Assembly (NCBI GenBank): GCA_900548545.1
Contig: URKX01000008.1
Span: forward strand, 4,541-68,540
DNA from: an uncultured Oscillospiraceae bacterium
GTDB lineage: Bacteria; Bacillota; Clostridia; Oscillospirales; Acutalibacteraceae
DNA length: 64,000 nucleotides
Reading direction: 5' to 3'
Shown here: in pieces, positions 9,098-19,014 of the stretch
Layout: every line of letters starts with the position of its first letter
Position numbering within the stretch: position 1 is the first letter of the stretch
Notes under the pieces: model-generated
What the model was told of the DNA's origin: nothing
The model's database searches: none
The model's input: only the letters and a program-made list of their open reading frames with translations
Made by a program: the position numbers and the translations under genes

Positions 9098-9125
9098 TTG
9101 ACTTTCCAAGAAAACCTGTTATAAT
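9098..9125 (+). promoter_or_regulatory. Promoter of the tRNA pair
   Basis: TTGACT, a 16-base spacer and TATAAT, ending 34 bases before the first tRNA. Confidence 0.7.
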
Positions 9126-9159
9126 AGATACTGCCGTTCGGACAGGGCGGCACTTATAA

Positions 9160-9233
9160 AGCGGTATTGTGTAAGGGTAGCACAGCAGACTCTGACTCTG
9201 TTTGTCTGGGTTCAAATCCTGGTACCGCTGCCA
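9160..9233 (+). tRNA. tRNA-Gln (anticodon CTG)
   Basis: The acceptor arms AGCGGTA and TACCGCT pair perfectly, and the encoded tail is GCCA. The D-arm carries AAGGGTAG. The anticodon stem GCAGA/TCTGT closes the loop CTCTGAC with anticodon CTG, and the T-loop is TTCAAAT. The T-arm includes one G-T and one T-G pair. A CTG anticodon reads CAG only. Confidence 0.9.
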
Positions 9234-9234
9234 A

Positions 9235-9266
9235 AAGCCTTGGTTTGAGAGAGCCGAGGCTTTTTT
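9235..9266 (+). terminator. Terminator-like hairpin between the two tRNAs
   Basis: AAGCCTTGG pairs with CCGAGGCTT over 9 bp and is followed by six T residues ending one base before tRNA-Pro. No separate promoter is visible for tRNA-Pro, so read-through or RNA processing is presumably needed. Confidence 0.6.
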
Positions 9267-9267
9267 A

Positions 9268-9344
9268 CGAGGTGTGGCTCAGTTTGGTAGAGCGCTACGT
9301 TCGGGACGTAGAAGTCGCAGGTTCAAATCCTGTCACCTCGACCA
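9268..9344 (+). tRNA. tRNA-Pro (anticodon CGG)
   Basis: The acceptor arms CGAGGTG and CACCTCG pair over 7 bp with encoded ACCA. The anticodon stem CTACG/CGTAG closes the loop TTCGGGA with anticodon CGG. The T-loop is TTCAAAT. Confidence 0.95.
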
Positions 9345-9364
9345 GGCAGCATGTCGCTGCACCC

Positions 9365-9404
9365 AATTCGCGGACTTCACTTTTGTGGGGCCCGCGAATT
9401 TTTT
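9365..9404 (+). terminator. Intrinsic terminator after the tRNAs
   Basis: AATTCGCGG and CCGCGAATT form the stem, followed by TTTT. It is a clear end for the tRNA transcript. Confidence 0.8.
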
Positions 9405-9620
9405 ATCCCGCAGGGGGGCGGGCCTGCTGGTTCCTTTTATGGCAGAAGGTCCCAGGCAATTCGAGGTGGCGGTTACCTGTGGGAGCGTTTCTGTATCCAC
9501 AGGCCGGTGGGAGAGTCCTTCTTGACGCCTTCTTCCCACCGTGCTACAATCACCCTGAAAGCGTGTCCCGCCGCAGGCGGGATTTTTAAAAATGCCATTC
9601 TTTAAAGGGGAGGAATCACA

Positions 9621-11645
9621 TTGAAGATCTATGTTTCAGCCAGCGTGAAACGCAGCGGGGACGGCTCCCAGGCTGCGCCCTATCAGACCATCCAAGAGGC
9701 GGCCCGGGTGGCTGTGGCCGGGGATGAAGTCATTGTGTCGCCCGGTGTGTACCGGGAATGGGTCAACCCCCAAAACGGCGGTGAGAGCGACGACTGCCGG
9801 ATCACTTACCGCTCCCAGACTCCTGGGGCCGCTGTGATCACCGGTGCAGAGCCAGTGAAAACCTGGCAGCCATACCAGGGGGACGTGTGGGTGGCCCGCA
9901 TCGGGAACGGCCTGTTTGGAGAGTACAACCCCTACACCACCTTGATCGAAGGGGACTGGTACGAGCCCAAGCGCCCCTTCCACACAGGCGAAGTGTACTT
10001 AAACGGCAAATCCATGTACGAGGCGGAAACCCTGGAGGGCGTGCTCCATCCCCAGGTGTTCCAGGCCTCCTGGGACCGGGAATTCACCCTGTACCGCTGG
10101 TACACCTGCCAGGAGGGGGAGGAGACCCTGCTGTATGCCAATTTCCACGGGGCTGACCCCAATGAGGAGAACGTGGAGATCAACGTCCGGCGCAACTGTT
10201 TTTACCCGGATAAGACCGGCGTGAATTACATCACACTGTCGGGCTTTACTGTGCGCCAGGCCGCCACCCAGTGGGCGCCCCCCACCGCCTACCAGGAGGG
10301 CATGATCGGCCCCCACTGGTCCAAAGGCTGGGTCATTGAGGACTGCGAGATCTCCGATTCCAAGTGTTCCGGCATCTCCCTGGGCAAATACCGCCAGCCG
10401 GAAAACGACAATAAGTGGCTTCATAACAAATTTAAGGACGGCACCCAGACCGAGCGGGAGTGCATCTGCCTGGCCCAGATCCAGGGGTGGACCAAGGAGA
10501 ATATCGGCCACCACATCATTCGCCGGTGCAATATCCACGACTGCGGCCAGACCGGCATCGTGGGCCATTTGGGCGGTGTGTTCTCCCTGATCGAGGACAA
10601 CCACATCCACCACATCAACAACAAGCAGAACCTTTCCGGCGCGGAGATCGGCGGCATTAAAATGCACGCTGCCATTGACGTGGTCTACCGCCGCAACCAT
10701 ATCCACCACTGCACCCGGGGTCTGTGGCTGGACTGGCAGGCCCAGGGCACCCGGGTCACCCAGAATCTGTTCCACCACAACACCCTGCCCAACTTGAGTG
10801 AGTCCCCCGATAGGGAAGAGTTCACCGGTATCGGGGAGGACATCTTCGTGGAGGTTTCCCACGGCCCCACCTTGATTGACAATAACCTTCTGCTTTCCAC
10901 CCGGTCTATGAAGCTGGCCACCCAGGGCGTGGCCCTGGTGCACAATCTGATTGCGGGCAGCTTTACCACCGTGGGCATCGGCACGGACAACGGCGCCCCC
11001 AGCCTGCCCTCCCCCCGCTACACCCCTTACCATGTGGCACACCGCACAGAGGTCATGGGCTTTATGACCATCCTTCACGGGGATATGCGGTTCTACAACA
11101 ATATTTTCGTCCAGCAGCCGGTGCATCCTGCCCTGGCCAAGCTGATGGAGGACACCCGGGCTGCCCATGTGATTTGGGATGACAACAACGTGGAAGTGGG
11201 CCTTGCCCCCTACAATGGCTATCTCACCTTTGAGGAGTGGGAGAAGCAGTTCGAAGGCTATTGCGGCATGGGTTCCGTCGCCACCGACCGGTATTACAGC
11301 CATCTGCCTGTGTGGGCCAAGGGCAATGTTTACTTTGGCGGCGCCAAGCCTTGGGATCAGGAGGACTCCCCCTTGGTGGTGGAGCAGCCTGTCGCCCTGG
11401 AACTGGAAGAGCGGGATGGGAAAGTGTTCCTGAAAACGGACCTGTACCGTTACCTGCCCACGGGGAAAGCAGCCTGTATTTCCACCCAGGTGCTGGGCAT
11501 GGCCTTCGAGCCGGAGGAACAGTTCGAAAACCCCGACGGCAGCCCCATTGTCTTTGACCAGGACTACTTTGGCCGCCATCGGGCTGTCCGCCCTGTGCCG
11601 GGACCCTTTGAGTCCCCCGAAGAGTGGGAGGAGTCCCTGTTTTGA
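9621..11645 (+). CDS. GH120-like right-handed beta-helix glycosidase (putative beta-xylosidase)
   Basis: The 674-residue protein begins KIYVSASVKRSGDGSQAAPY, the start of a pectin-lyase-like parallel beta-helix, and keeps helix-rung phrases (RRCNIHDCGQTGIVG, IEDNHIHHI, RRNHIHHCTRGLWLDWQ) through residue 430. The overall look matches GH120 beta-xylosidases such as XylC of Thermoanaerobacterium. By position, Asp371 in LWLDWQAQG and Glu411 in DIFVEVSHGP would be nucleophile and acid/base; this mapping is from memory of XylC. About 17 more residues separate them here than I recall for XylC. There is no signal peptide, so it should act on imported xylo-oligosaccharides. GGGGAGG precedes the start, and the stop overlaps the next gene. 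Confidence 0.75.
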   Translation: MKIYVSASVKRSGDGSQAAPYQTIQEAARVAVAGDEVIVSPGVYREWVNPQNGGESDDCRITYRSQTPGAAVITGAEPVKTWQPYQGDVWVARIGNGLFGEYNPYTTLIEGDWYEPKRPFHTGEVYLNGKSMYEAETLEGVLHPQVFQASWDREFTLYRWYTCQEGEETLLYANFHGADPNEENVEINVRRNCFYPDKTGVNYITLSGFTVRQAATQWAPPTAYQEGMIGPHWSKGWVIEDCEISDSKCSGISLGKYRQPENDNKWLHNKFKDGTQTERECICLAQIQGWTKENIGHHIIRRCNIHDCGQTGIVGHLGGVFSLIEDNHIHHINNKQNLSGAEIGGIKMHAAIDVVYRRNHIHHCTRGLWLDWQAQGTRVTQNLFHHNTLPNLSESPDREEFTGIGEDIFVEVSHGPTLIDNNLLLSTRSMKLATQGVALVHNLIAGSFTTVGIGTDNGAPSLPSPRYTPYHVAHRTEVMGFMTILHGDMRFYNNIFVQQPVHPALAKLMEDTRAAHVIWDDNNVEVGLAPYNGYLTFEEWEKQFEGYCGMGSVATDRYYSHLPVWAKGNVYFGGAKPWDQEDSPLVVEQPVALELEERDGKVFLKTDLYRYLPTGKAACISTQVLGMAFEPEEQFENPDGSPIVFDQDYFGRHRAVRPVPGPFESPEEWEESLF

Positions 11646-12325
11646 GCGGGGAATTGACCCTGCGGCCCATCGGCCATATCCACACCGAATTCCCTGAAAA
11701 GTTTGGCATCCCCCGGCAAAGCGGCCTGGTGGAGGGCCTGCGGGCTGTGGTGGAGCTGGAGCCGGAGTTCCGTGTGCCTGAGGCGTTCCGGGGCGTCGAG
11801 GGCTTTTCCCACCTGTGGCTTTTGTGGCAGTTTACCAAAAGCAAGGGATGGTCCCCCACGGTGCGGCCGCCCCGTTTAGGTGGGAACCAGCGGATGGGAG
11901 TGTTTGCCACCCGGTCCCCCTTCCGGCCCAACCCTTTGGGGCTGTCCTGCGTCAAGCTGGAAAAGGTGGACTACCACGCGCCCAACGGGCCCTTGCTGGT
12001 GGTGGGGGGCGCCGACCTGCTGGACGGCACACCCATTTTTGATATCAAGCCTTATGTGCCCCTGGCTGACTGCCACCCGGAGGCGGAAGGCGGGTTCTCC
12101 GACCAGCATCGGGAGGACCATCTGGAGGTGGAGTGCCCGCCACAGCTGCTGGAGGTGGTCCCGCCCCATCAGCGGGAGGCGCTGCTTGGCGTGCTGGCCC
12201 AAGACCCCCGGCCCTCCTACCAGAACGACCCTCAGCGGGTGTACGGGATGGTTTTTGATGGGGTAGAGGTGAAGTTCATTGTGGAGGGCAAGGTTCTCTC
12301 GGTGAGATCCATTGAAAAAATCTAA
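11642..12325 (+). CDS. trmO: tRNA (N6-threonylcarbamoyladenosine37-N6)-methyltransferase TrmO
   Basis: The 227-residue protein has the TrmO/TsaA beta-barrel signature: RPIGHIHTEFPEKFGIPRQ at the start, GVFATRSPFRPNPLGLS near residue 85 and the SAM-side phrase VVGGADLLDGTPIFDIKPYVP. TrmO uses SAM to methylate t6A37 of some ANN-decoding tRNAs. A C-terminal domain of about 80 residues ends YGMVFDGVEVKFIVEG. The start is taken as TTG at 11642, which overlaps the stop of the glycosidase and is preceded by GGGAGGAG at a good distance. An in-frame GTG at 11624 is itself part of that ribosome site. The pairing with a xylosidase looks incidental apart from coupling. Confidence 0.88.
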   Translation: MSGELTLRPIGHIHTEFPEKFGIPRQSGLVEGLRAVVELEPEFRVPEAFRGVEGFSHLWLLWQFTKSKGWSPTVRPPRLGGNQRMGVFATRSPFRPNPLGLSCVKLEKVDYHAPNGPLLVVGGADLLDGTPIFDIKPYVPLADCHPEAEGGFSDQHREDHLEVECPPQLLEVVPPHQREALLGVLAQDPRPSYQNDPQRVYGMVFDGVEVKFIVEGKVLSVRSIEKI

Positions 12326-12427
12326 ATGGAGGGTCACGCTTCCCCAGCAGGGGAGCCCCCTCCTGGGCAATGCCGGAACACCTTGGTATCTCCTTCTGGG
12401 AAGGGTGGTTTTGGACGCCTTTTGGCA

Positions 12428-12463
12428 AGCGGGCCGCTGCTATCACGCAGCAGCCCGCTTTTT
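12428..12463 (+). terminator. Intrinsic terminator after trmO
   Basis: AGCGGGCTGCTGC-type arms (AGCGGG..GCTGC / GCAGCAGCCCGCT) are followed by TTTTT. The rest of the 430-base gap before glgB holds only the glgB promoter; no gene is seen. Confidence 0.75.
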
Positions 12464-12681
12464 GTGTGTTTCCGCTTTCATAGCCGGGGAGGATGGTTCA
12501 TATGCTGGTGTAAGGGCAGCTTAAAGAGAACGGCAGGGCGCCGTGGGCCTTTTGGGGAATGTGATACCATCCGGCAATGGCACGTGTGGTGTTATACAGA
12601 AAACTAGTCGTCTATTTGGTTATCAATTACAAAGTTTGCGTTTTTTTTTACTGAGATTTAAAGAGTATGGCTAAAAAACAC

Positions 12682-12709
12682 TTGAATTTTTTCGAGTTTA
12701 TGTTATGAT
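12682..12709 (+). promoter_or_regulatory. Promoter of the glycogen operon
   Basis: TTGAAT and TATGAT are separated by 16 bases. The -10 box overlaps an ATG at 12705, which therefore cannot be the start of glgB. The surrounding 100 bases are AT-rich. Confidence 0.65.
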
Positions 12710-12755
12710 AACAATAAAGAACCCGTTTGTTCGGGGGAAAAGGAGCGTTCGGGCC

Positions 12756-14819
12756 ATGGAACGTGAAAAGAATGTTAACCAATCCCTTTCCGGCAGCCAG
12801 CCGGATAATCCGCCTTTGTATCTGTTCCGCAGCGGTAAAAACCGCCGCTCGTACGAATATCTGGGCCTGCACAAAACCACCCATCAGGGCAAGGCGTGCA
12901 TGGTTGCCCGGGTGTGGGCGCCCCATGCCAGGGAAGTTTCCCTGGTGGGGAATTTCTGCAACTGGGACAAGGCCAAGTACCCTCTGAAAAAAATAGATGA
13001 CGCTGTGTGGGAGGGCTACACAGACTTTGTCTTTGAACCCTTTGAGCTGTACAAGTTTTATGTAAAAACAGCCCAAGGGAAGGATGTCTACAAGGCCGAC
13101 CCCTTTGCCCGCCATGCGGAAACCCGCCCCGGAACGGCCTCCCGCTGGTACGAGCTGGATTACCAGTGGCACGATGAGGATTGGATCCGCCGCAAGGAGG
13201 AAGCCCCTCACTATGAGCAGCCGGTGAATATCTATGAGGTACACGCGGGTTCCTGGCGGAAATATGCCGACGGCAGCGTGTTCTCCTATGGTAAGCTGGG
13301 GGACGAGCTGATCCCTTACGTCAAAGAGATGGGATTTACCCACATTGAATTCATGCCCCTGATGGAGTATCCCTACGATGGCTCTTGGGGCTATCAGGTG
13401 ATGGGCTACTTTGCGCCCACCTCCCGCTATGGCGAACCCAAGGATTTTATGCGCTTTGTAGACCGCTGCCACCAGGAGGGCATTGGCGTCATTATGGACT
13501 GGGTGCCTGCCCATTTCCCCAGGGACGAGGCTGGGCTGGCCTATTTTGACGGCACCCCTTGCTATGAATATGAGGACCCCCGGAAAGGGGAGCACAAAGA
13601 ATGGGGCACGTTGGTGTTCGACTATGGCAAGCCCGAGGTGGTCAGCTTTTTGATGTCCAGTGCGGTGTTCTGGCTGAAAGAGTACCACATTGACGGCCTG
13701 CGTGTGGACGCAGTGGCCTCCATGTTGTACCTGGATTACAACCGCCGGGATGGGGAGTGGATCCCCAACAAAGACGGCGGCAGGGAGAATTACGAGGCGG
13801 TGGCTTTCCTGCAAGCCCTCAATGAGGGGGCCTTTGCGGAGGAACCCAACTGTATGATGATCGCCGAGGAGTCCACCTCCTGGCCTATGGTGAGCAAACC
13901 CACTTTCATGGGAGGGCTTGGCTTCAACTACAAGTGGAACATGGGCTGGATGAACGATATGCTGCGGTATATGTCCATGGACCCCCTGTTCCGCAGCGGG
14001 AACCACGACGCCCTGACCTTCTCCTTTTTTTACGCGTTTTCCGAGAACTTCATCCTGCCCATTTCCCACGACGAGGTGGTGTATGGGAAGAGTTCCCTGA
14101 TCAATAAGATGCCCGGCGATGACAAGATGAAGGCTGACCAGATGCGGGCCTTTGTCAGCTACATGATAGCCCATCCTGGCAAAAAGCTCCAGTTTATGGG
14201 CACGGAGTTTGCCCAGAAAAACGAATGGAATTACGAAAAAGAGCTGGAGTGGGGGCTGCTCCAGTACCCGGAGCATCAAAAGGCCCAGGCCTTCTTCAAG
14301 GCTGTGAACCACTTCTACCTCTCCCGTCCGGAACTGTGGGAGGTCGATTTCTCCTGGGAGGGCTTTGAGTGGATCTCCAACGATGACTATAAGCAGAGCG
14401 TGATCGCTTTCCGGCGCAAGGCCAAAGACGGCCGGGAGCTGGTGGCGGTGTGCAACTTTGTCCCTGTGCAGCGGGAGAATTACTGCATCGGCGTGCCCTA
14501 CCGGGGCGTGTGGGCAGAGGTGTTCTCCTCGGATGCCCAGGAGTTTGGCGGCGGCGGTGTGACCAACGGCAGCGCCATCAAGACCCAGGACGTGCCCATG
14601 CATGGCTGTGACCAGAGCATCTCTCTGACCCTGCCCGGCTGTTCGGTGTTCTTCTTGGAGTGCGTGAAGAAGACCCCCAAACGGGCCCGGCGTACCACAA
14701 CTGCCAAAACGGATCCATCACCCAAAACCACTCGCGCCGCGAAGAATGCCTCCACTGCCGGGAAAAACGGTACCACTTCCCGCGCCAAGGGAAAGAAGGC
14801 CCAGGGGAAAGCCCCCTGA
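12756..14819 (+). CDS. glgB: 1,4-alpha-glucan branching enzyme with basic C-terminal tail
   Basis: The 687-residue GH13 enzyme creates alpha-1,6 branches in glycogen. It has an N-terminal CBM48 ([19 protein letters not shown]), then the barrel motifs [25 protein letters not shown] with the nucleophile Asp, [10 protein letters not shown] with the acid/base Glu, and [12 protein letters not shown]. From about residue 637 the family sequence ends and a 51-residue tail follows, rich in Lys, Arg, Thr and Ala with a single acidic residue; 16 of 51 are Lys or Arg. The start is ATG 12756 after AAGGAGCG. An upstream in-frame ATG lies inside the promoter. It is first in a glgB-glgC-glgD-glgA operon. Confidence 0.95.
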   Translation: MEREKNVNQSLSGSQPDNPPLYLFRSGKNRRSYEYLGLHKTTHQGKACMVARVWAPHAREVSLVGNFCNWDKAKYPLKKIDDAVWEGYTDFVFEPFELYKFYVKTAQGKDVYKADPFARHAETRPGTASRWYELDYQWHDEDWIRRKEEAPHYEQPVNIYEVHAGSWRKYADGSVFSYGKLGDELIPYVKEMGFTHIEFMPLMEYPYDGSWGYQVMGYFAPTSRYGEPKDFMRFVDRCHQEGIGVIMDWVPAHFPRDEAGLAYFDGTPCYEYEDPRKGEHKEWGTLVFDYGKPEVVSFLMSSAVFWLKEYHIDGLRVDAVASMLYLDYNRRDGEWIPNKDGGRENYEAVAFLQALNEGAFAEEPNCMMIAEESTSWPMVSKPTFMGGLGFNYKWNMGWMNDMLRYMSMDPLFRSGNHDALTFSFFYAFSENFILPISHDEVVYGKSSLINKMPGDDKMKADQMRAFVSYMIAHPGKKLQFMGTEFAQKNEWNYEKELEWGLLQYPEHQKAQAFFKAVNHFYLSRPELWEVDFSWEGFEWISNDDYKQSVIAFRRKAKDGRELVAVCNFVPVQRENYCIGVPYRGVWAEVFSSDAQEFGGGGVTNGSAIKTQDVPMHGCDQSISLTLPGCSVFFLECVKKTPKRARRTTTAKTDPSPKTTRAAKNASTAGKNGTTSRAKGKKAQGKAP

Positions 14820-14937
14820 CACATTTGCCAGAAAGGCAGCCAGCTTTTCTGGCTGGGGAATCCCCGGGAGGGGCTGGCTCCTTTTTCTCAAATATCCATC
14901 CATTGCCCAAAGATTGAAGATTAGGAGGACGCTAAAA

Positions 14938-16148
<1,211 letters not shown>

Positions 16149-16149
<1 letters not shown>

Positions 16150-17261
16150 TGCGCGGCAATGACGTGATCGGCATTCTGTTTGCCTATGTACATGAAGAAC
16201 GGGTGCGTGAACTGACCCAGAACCGGGTGATGGCTTCCGTCCCCTACGGCGGCCGTTACCGCCTGGTGGACTTCCCCTTGTCCAATATGGTGAATTCCGG
16301 TATCAACAAGGTGGGCGTCATCACCGAGCAAAACTACCAGTCTTTGATGGACCATCTGGGTTCCGGCAAGGCGTGGGACCTGTCCCGGAAGCGGGAGGGC
16401 CTGTACCTGCTGCCTCCTTTTGGCGCTGAAACCATGCGCACCGAGGGCAAGATCAGCTCCTTGGCTTCCATCATGCGGTTCTTGAAGAATTCCCATGAGG
16501 AGTATGTTCTCCTCTCCGACTGCGATATTGTGGCTAACATCGATTATAAAGAGGTATTCCAGCTCCATGCGGAGAAGAACGCGGATATCACCATTCTTTA
16601 CCGCCATGGCACTTCTCCTGATACAGACAAGAACGTGGTTTACACCGTGGATCCCGAAGGCTATATCCGGGATATGGTGGTCAAGCGGGGCAGCGATACC
16701 GACTGCAACTTTGGCATGGGGATCTATTTGATTTCCCGGAAGCGGCTGATGGCCATGGTGGAAGAGTGCATGGGCCGCAACCTGTACGATTTCGACCGGG
16801 ACCTGCTCCAGCGGAGCCTGCCCGAGCTGCGGGTGGTGGGCTATGAGTTCACCGGCACCGCGTACACGGTTTCTTCCCTGGGATCGTATTTCAAGGCCAA
16901 CATGGCTTTGATGGAGCCCAAGGTGCGCTCCCAGCTCTTTGACGCCGCCCGTCCCATCTATACCAAGGTCCGGGACGACAGCCCCACCCGGTATGGTTTG
17001 GGCTCGGTGGTGTCCAACTCCATCATTGCCGACGGCTGCCTGATCGAGGGTGAAGTGGAAAACTGCGTGTTGTTCCGGGGCGTACAGGTGCACAAGGGCG
17101 CCAAGCTGCGCAACTGCATCATCATGCAGGATTCCGTCATTGGTGAAAACAGCCGGCTGGACTATGTGGTGGCTGACAAGAACACCGTATTCGATCCCAA
17201 CCGCACGCTGATGGGTTACCAGACCTATCCCGTGTTTGTGGCCAAGGGCAGCAAAGTGTAA
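16149..17261 (+). CDS. glgD: Glucose-1-phosphate adenylyltransferase, regulatory subunit GlgD
   Basis: The 370-residue paralogue of GlgC lacks the nucleotide-binding glycine loop: it starts MRGNDVIGILFAYVHEERVRELTQNRVMASVP, while retaining the downstream GGRYRLVDFPLSNMVNSGI. The metal-binding stretch reads LLSDCDIVANIDY instead of SGDHIY. A hexapeptide-repeat C-terminus is kept (IIADGCLIEGEVENCVLF). This is the usual Firmicutes GlgD, which raises the activity of GlgC. The ATG at 16149 overlaps the glgC stop and is preceded by GAGGAGG; an in-frame GTG 3 bases earlier is a weaker option. Confidence 0.93.
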
Positions 17262-17352
17262 CGCCCGGCCTCGATACCCCCCTCCCCTTGGCTCACGGCG
17301 GGGAGAGGAAGCGGAAAGATACTGTGAGCGGAAAGGCTGAGGTAACGAAGTT

Positions 17353-18780
17353 ATGAAAGTCCTGTTTTGTGCCAGTGAGGCGCTGCCTTTTTCCGCAACT
17401 GGCGGTTTGGCAGACGTAGCGGGTTCCCTGCCTCAGGCATTGCGTGCCCGTTTGATCGGCTGCCGGGTGGTGGTCCCCCTGTACGACGGTATTTCCCAAG
17501 AGCTGCGGGACCAGATGCATTTTGTCACCAGCATCAGTGTGCCGGTGGCTTGGAGGCGGCAATATTGCGGCATTTTTGAGGCCAAGGTTGGCAATGTGAT
17601 CTACTATCTCATCGACAACCAGTACTATTTTAAGCGCAGCGGCATTTACGGCCACTTTGACGACGCAGAGCGGTTTGCCTTTTTCTCCCGGGCCATTTTG
17701 GAGATGCTGCCTTATATCGATTTCAAACCCGACGTCATCCACGCCAACGACTGGCAGACGGCCCTGGTGCCTGTGTACTACCGGCTGTTCTACGCCAACA
17801 ACGAGTGGTATTCCGGCATTAAGACCCTGTTTACCATCCATAACATCCAATATCAGGGCCAGTATGGCAAAGAGATTTTGGAAGACGTGTTTGGCATCCC
17901 CAATTCGGAAAGCTCCCTGTTGGAGTTCAACCGGGACATGAACTTGATGAAGAGCGCCATTGAGTGCGCCAACTGGGTTTCCACGGTGAGCCCCACCTAT
18001 GCCCAGGAGATTTTGGATCCCTGGTTTGCCCACAAGCTGGACCCCATCCTGCGGGAGCGCAGCTGGAAGCTTTCCGGTATTTTAAACGGCATCGATACCG
18101 TGGGGTACGACCCTGCCGCCGATCCCAATATCTACGCCCATTACTCCCGTGAGGACAGGGCCAACAAGGCTGTGAACAAGCAGAAGCTGCAAGAGCGGCT
18201 GTGCATGGAGCAGAATCCCGACTTGCCCCTGGTGGGCATGGTTACCAGGCTTGTGTCCCACAAGGGCCTGGATCTGGTGAAGGAAGGTATGGACAATGTG
18301 ATGGAGTATTCCAATGCCCAGGTTGTGGTTTTGGGCAGCGGCGACTTGGAGTATGAAAACTACTTCCAGTGGATGCAGGAGAGATACCCCGGAAGGTTTG
18401 TCATGTGCCTGGGCTTTGTGCCGGAGCTTTCCCGGAAGATCTACGCCGGCGCGGATATTTTCCTGATGCCTTCCAAGTCAGAACCCTGCGGGCTGTCCCA
18501 GATGATCGCTTTGCGGTATGGCACCATTCCCGTTGTACGGGAAACCGGCGGCTTGAAGGATTCCATCACCGACAGCGGCGACGGCCAGGGCAATGGATTC
18601 ACCTTTAAGACCTACAACACCGGCGATATGCTCCATTCCTTGCACCGTGCCATCTATGCCTATAATTCCGACAAGGAGGGTTGGGACATTCTGGTGGACC
18701 GTGCCATGGGCTGTGACAACAGCTGGGGCCGTTCCGCCAATGAATATATCCGCCTTTACAAACAGATTTTAAAGGGTTAA
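17353..18780 (+). CDS. glgA: Glycogen synthase (ADP-glucose), operon copy with altered KTGGL motif
   Basis: The 475-residue GT5 enzyme begins MKVLFCASEALPFSATGGLADVAG in two stretches. The position equivalent to Lys15 of E. coli GlgA (KTGGL), which contacts ADP-glucose, is Ala15 here; the two N-termini align without gaps. The second domain keeps RLVSHKGLDLV and an EPCGL motif, but as PSKSEPCGLSQM rather than the usual PSRFEPCGLTQL. HANDWQTALVP and TIHNIQYQGQYG are typical. It ends the glg operon, 91 bases after glgD, and is followed by a terminator. A second GlgA with an intact KTGGL is encoded at 32420-34201, so this copy may have a different donor preference, partner or reduced activity. 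Confidence 0.92.
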   Translation: MKVLFCASEALPFSATGGLADVAGSLPQALRARLIGCRVVVPLYDGISQELRDQMHFVTSISVPVAWRRQYCGIFEAKVGNVIYYLIDNQYYFKRSGIYGHFDDAERFAFFSRAILEMLPYIDFKPDVIHANDWQTALVPVYYRLFYANNEWYSGIKTLFTIHNIQYQGQYGKEILEDVFGIPNSESSLLEFNRDMNLMKSAIECANWVSTVSPTYAQEILDPWFAHKLDPILRERSWKLSGILNGIDTVGYDPAADPNIYAHYSREDRANKAVNKQKLQERLCMEQNPDLPLVGMVTRLVSHKGLDLVKEGMDNVMEYSNAQVVVLGSGDLEYENYFQWMQERYPGRFVMCLGFVPELSRKIYAGADIFLMPSKSEPCGLSQMIALRYGTIPVVRETGGLKDSITDSGDGQGNGFTFKTYNTGDMLHSLHRAIYAYNSDKEGWDILVDRAMGCDNSWGRSANEYIRLYKQILKG

Positions 18781-18802
18781 TGTGGTTTTAAGTATCCCTT
18801 CT

Positions 18803-18839
18803 TTGAAAAGCTCCCTGTGGCCGGGGGGCTTTTCTTTTT
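18803..18839 (+). terminator. Intrinsic terminator of the glg operon
   Basis: GAAAAGCTCCC pairs with GGGGGCTTTTC, followed by TTTTT. Confidence 0.85.
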
Positions 18840-18946
18840 GCCCGGCGGCCTGGCCAAAAGGCGAAAGAAAGTTGTAAGAACTGGAAAAACACCAGCATTG
18901 GCGCGGGTTTGCTTGAGGTTTGAGGATGGAAGTGCGTCAGTTTTTG

Positions 18947-18975
18947 TTGTGCCCGGGGAAGTTTCGTGCTATAAT
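18947..18975 (+). promoter_or_regulatory. Promoter of the O-antigen-ligase-like pair
   Basis: TTGTGC and TATAAT are separated by 17 bases; the start codon lies 39 bases downstream. Confidence 0.65.
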
Positions 18976-19014
18976 GGAATCCAATACTTGACATAATCAA
19001 AGGAACCCTTTGCT

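Noticed and set aside
11624..11641. GTG at 11624 as the start of trmO
   Set aside because: This stretch forms the ribosome site GGGAGGAG for the TTG at 11642, which overlaps the upstream stop.
12705..12755. ATG at 12705 as the start of glgB
   Set aside because: It lies inside the predicted -10 box and has no ribosome site. ATG 12756 follows AAGGAGCG and fits the family N-terminus.
12648..14603. Long open frame antisense to glgB
   Set aside because: It has no start context or family motifs and mirrors codon bias of the GC-rich glgB strand. Similar long antisense frames occur opposite many genes here (for example at 3517-4665 and 9999-11579).
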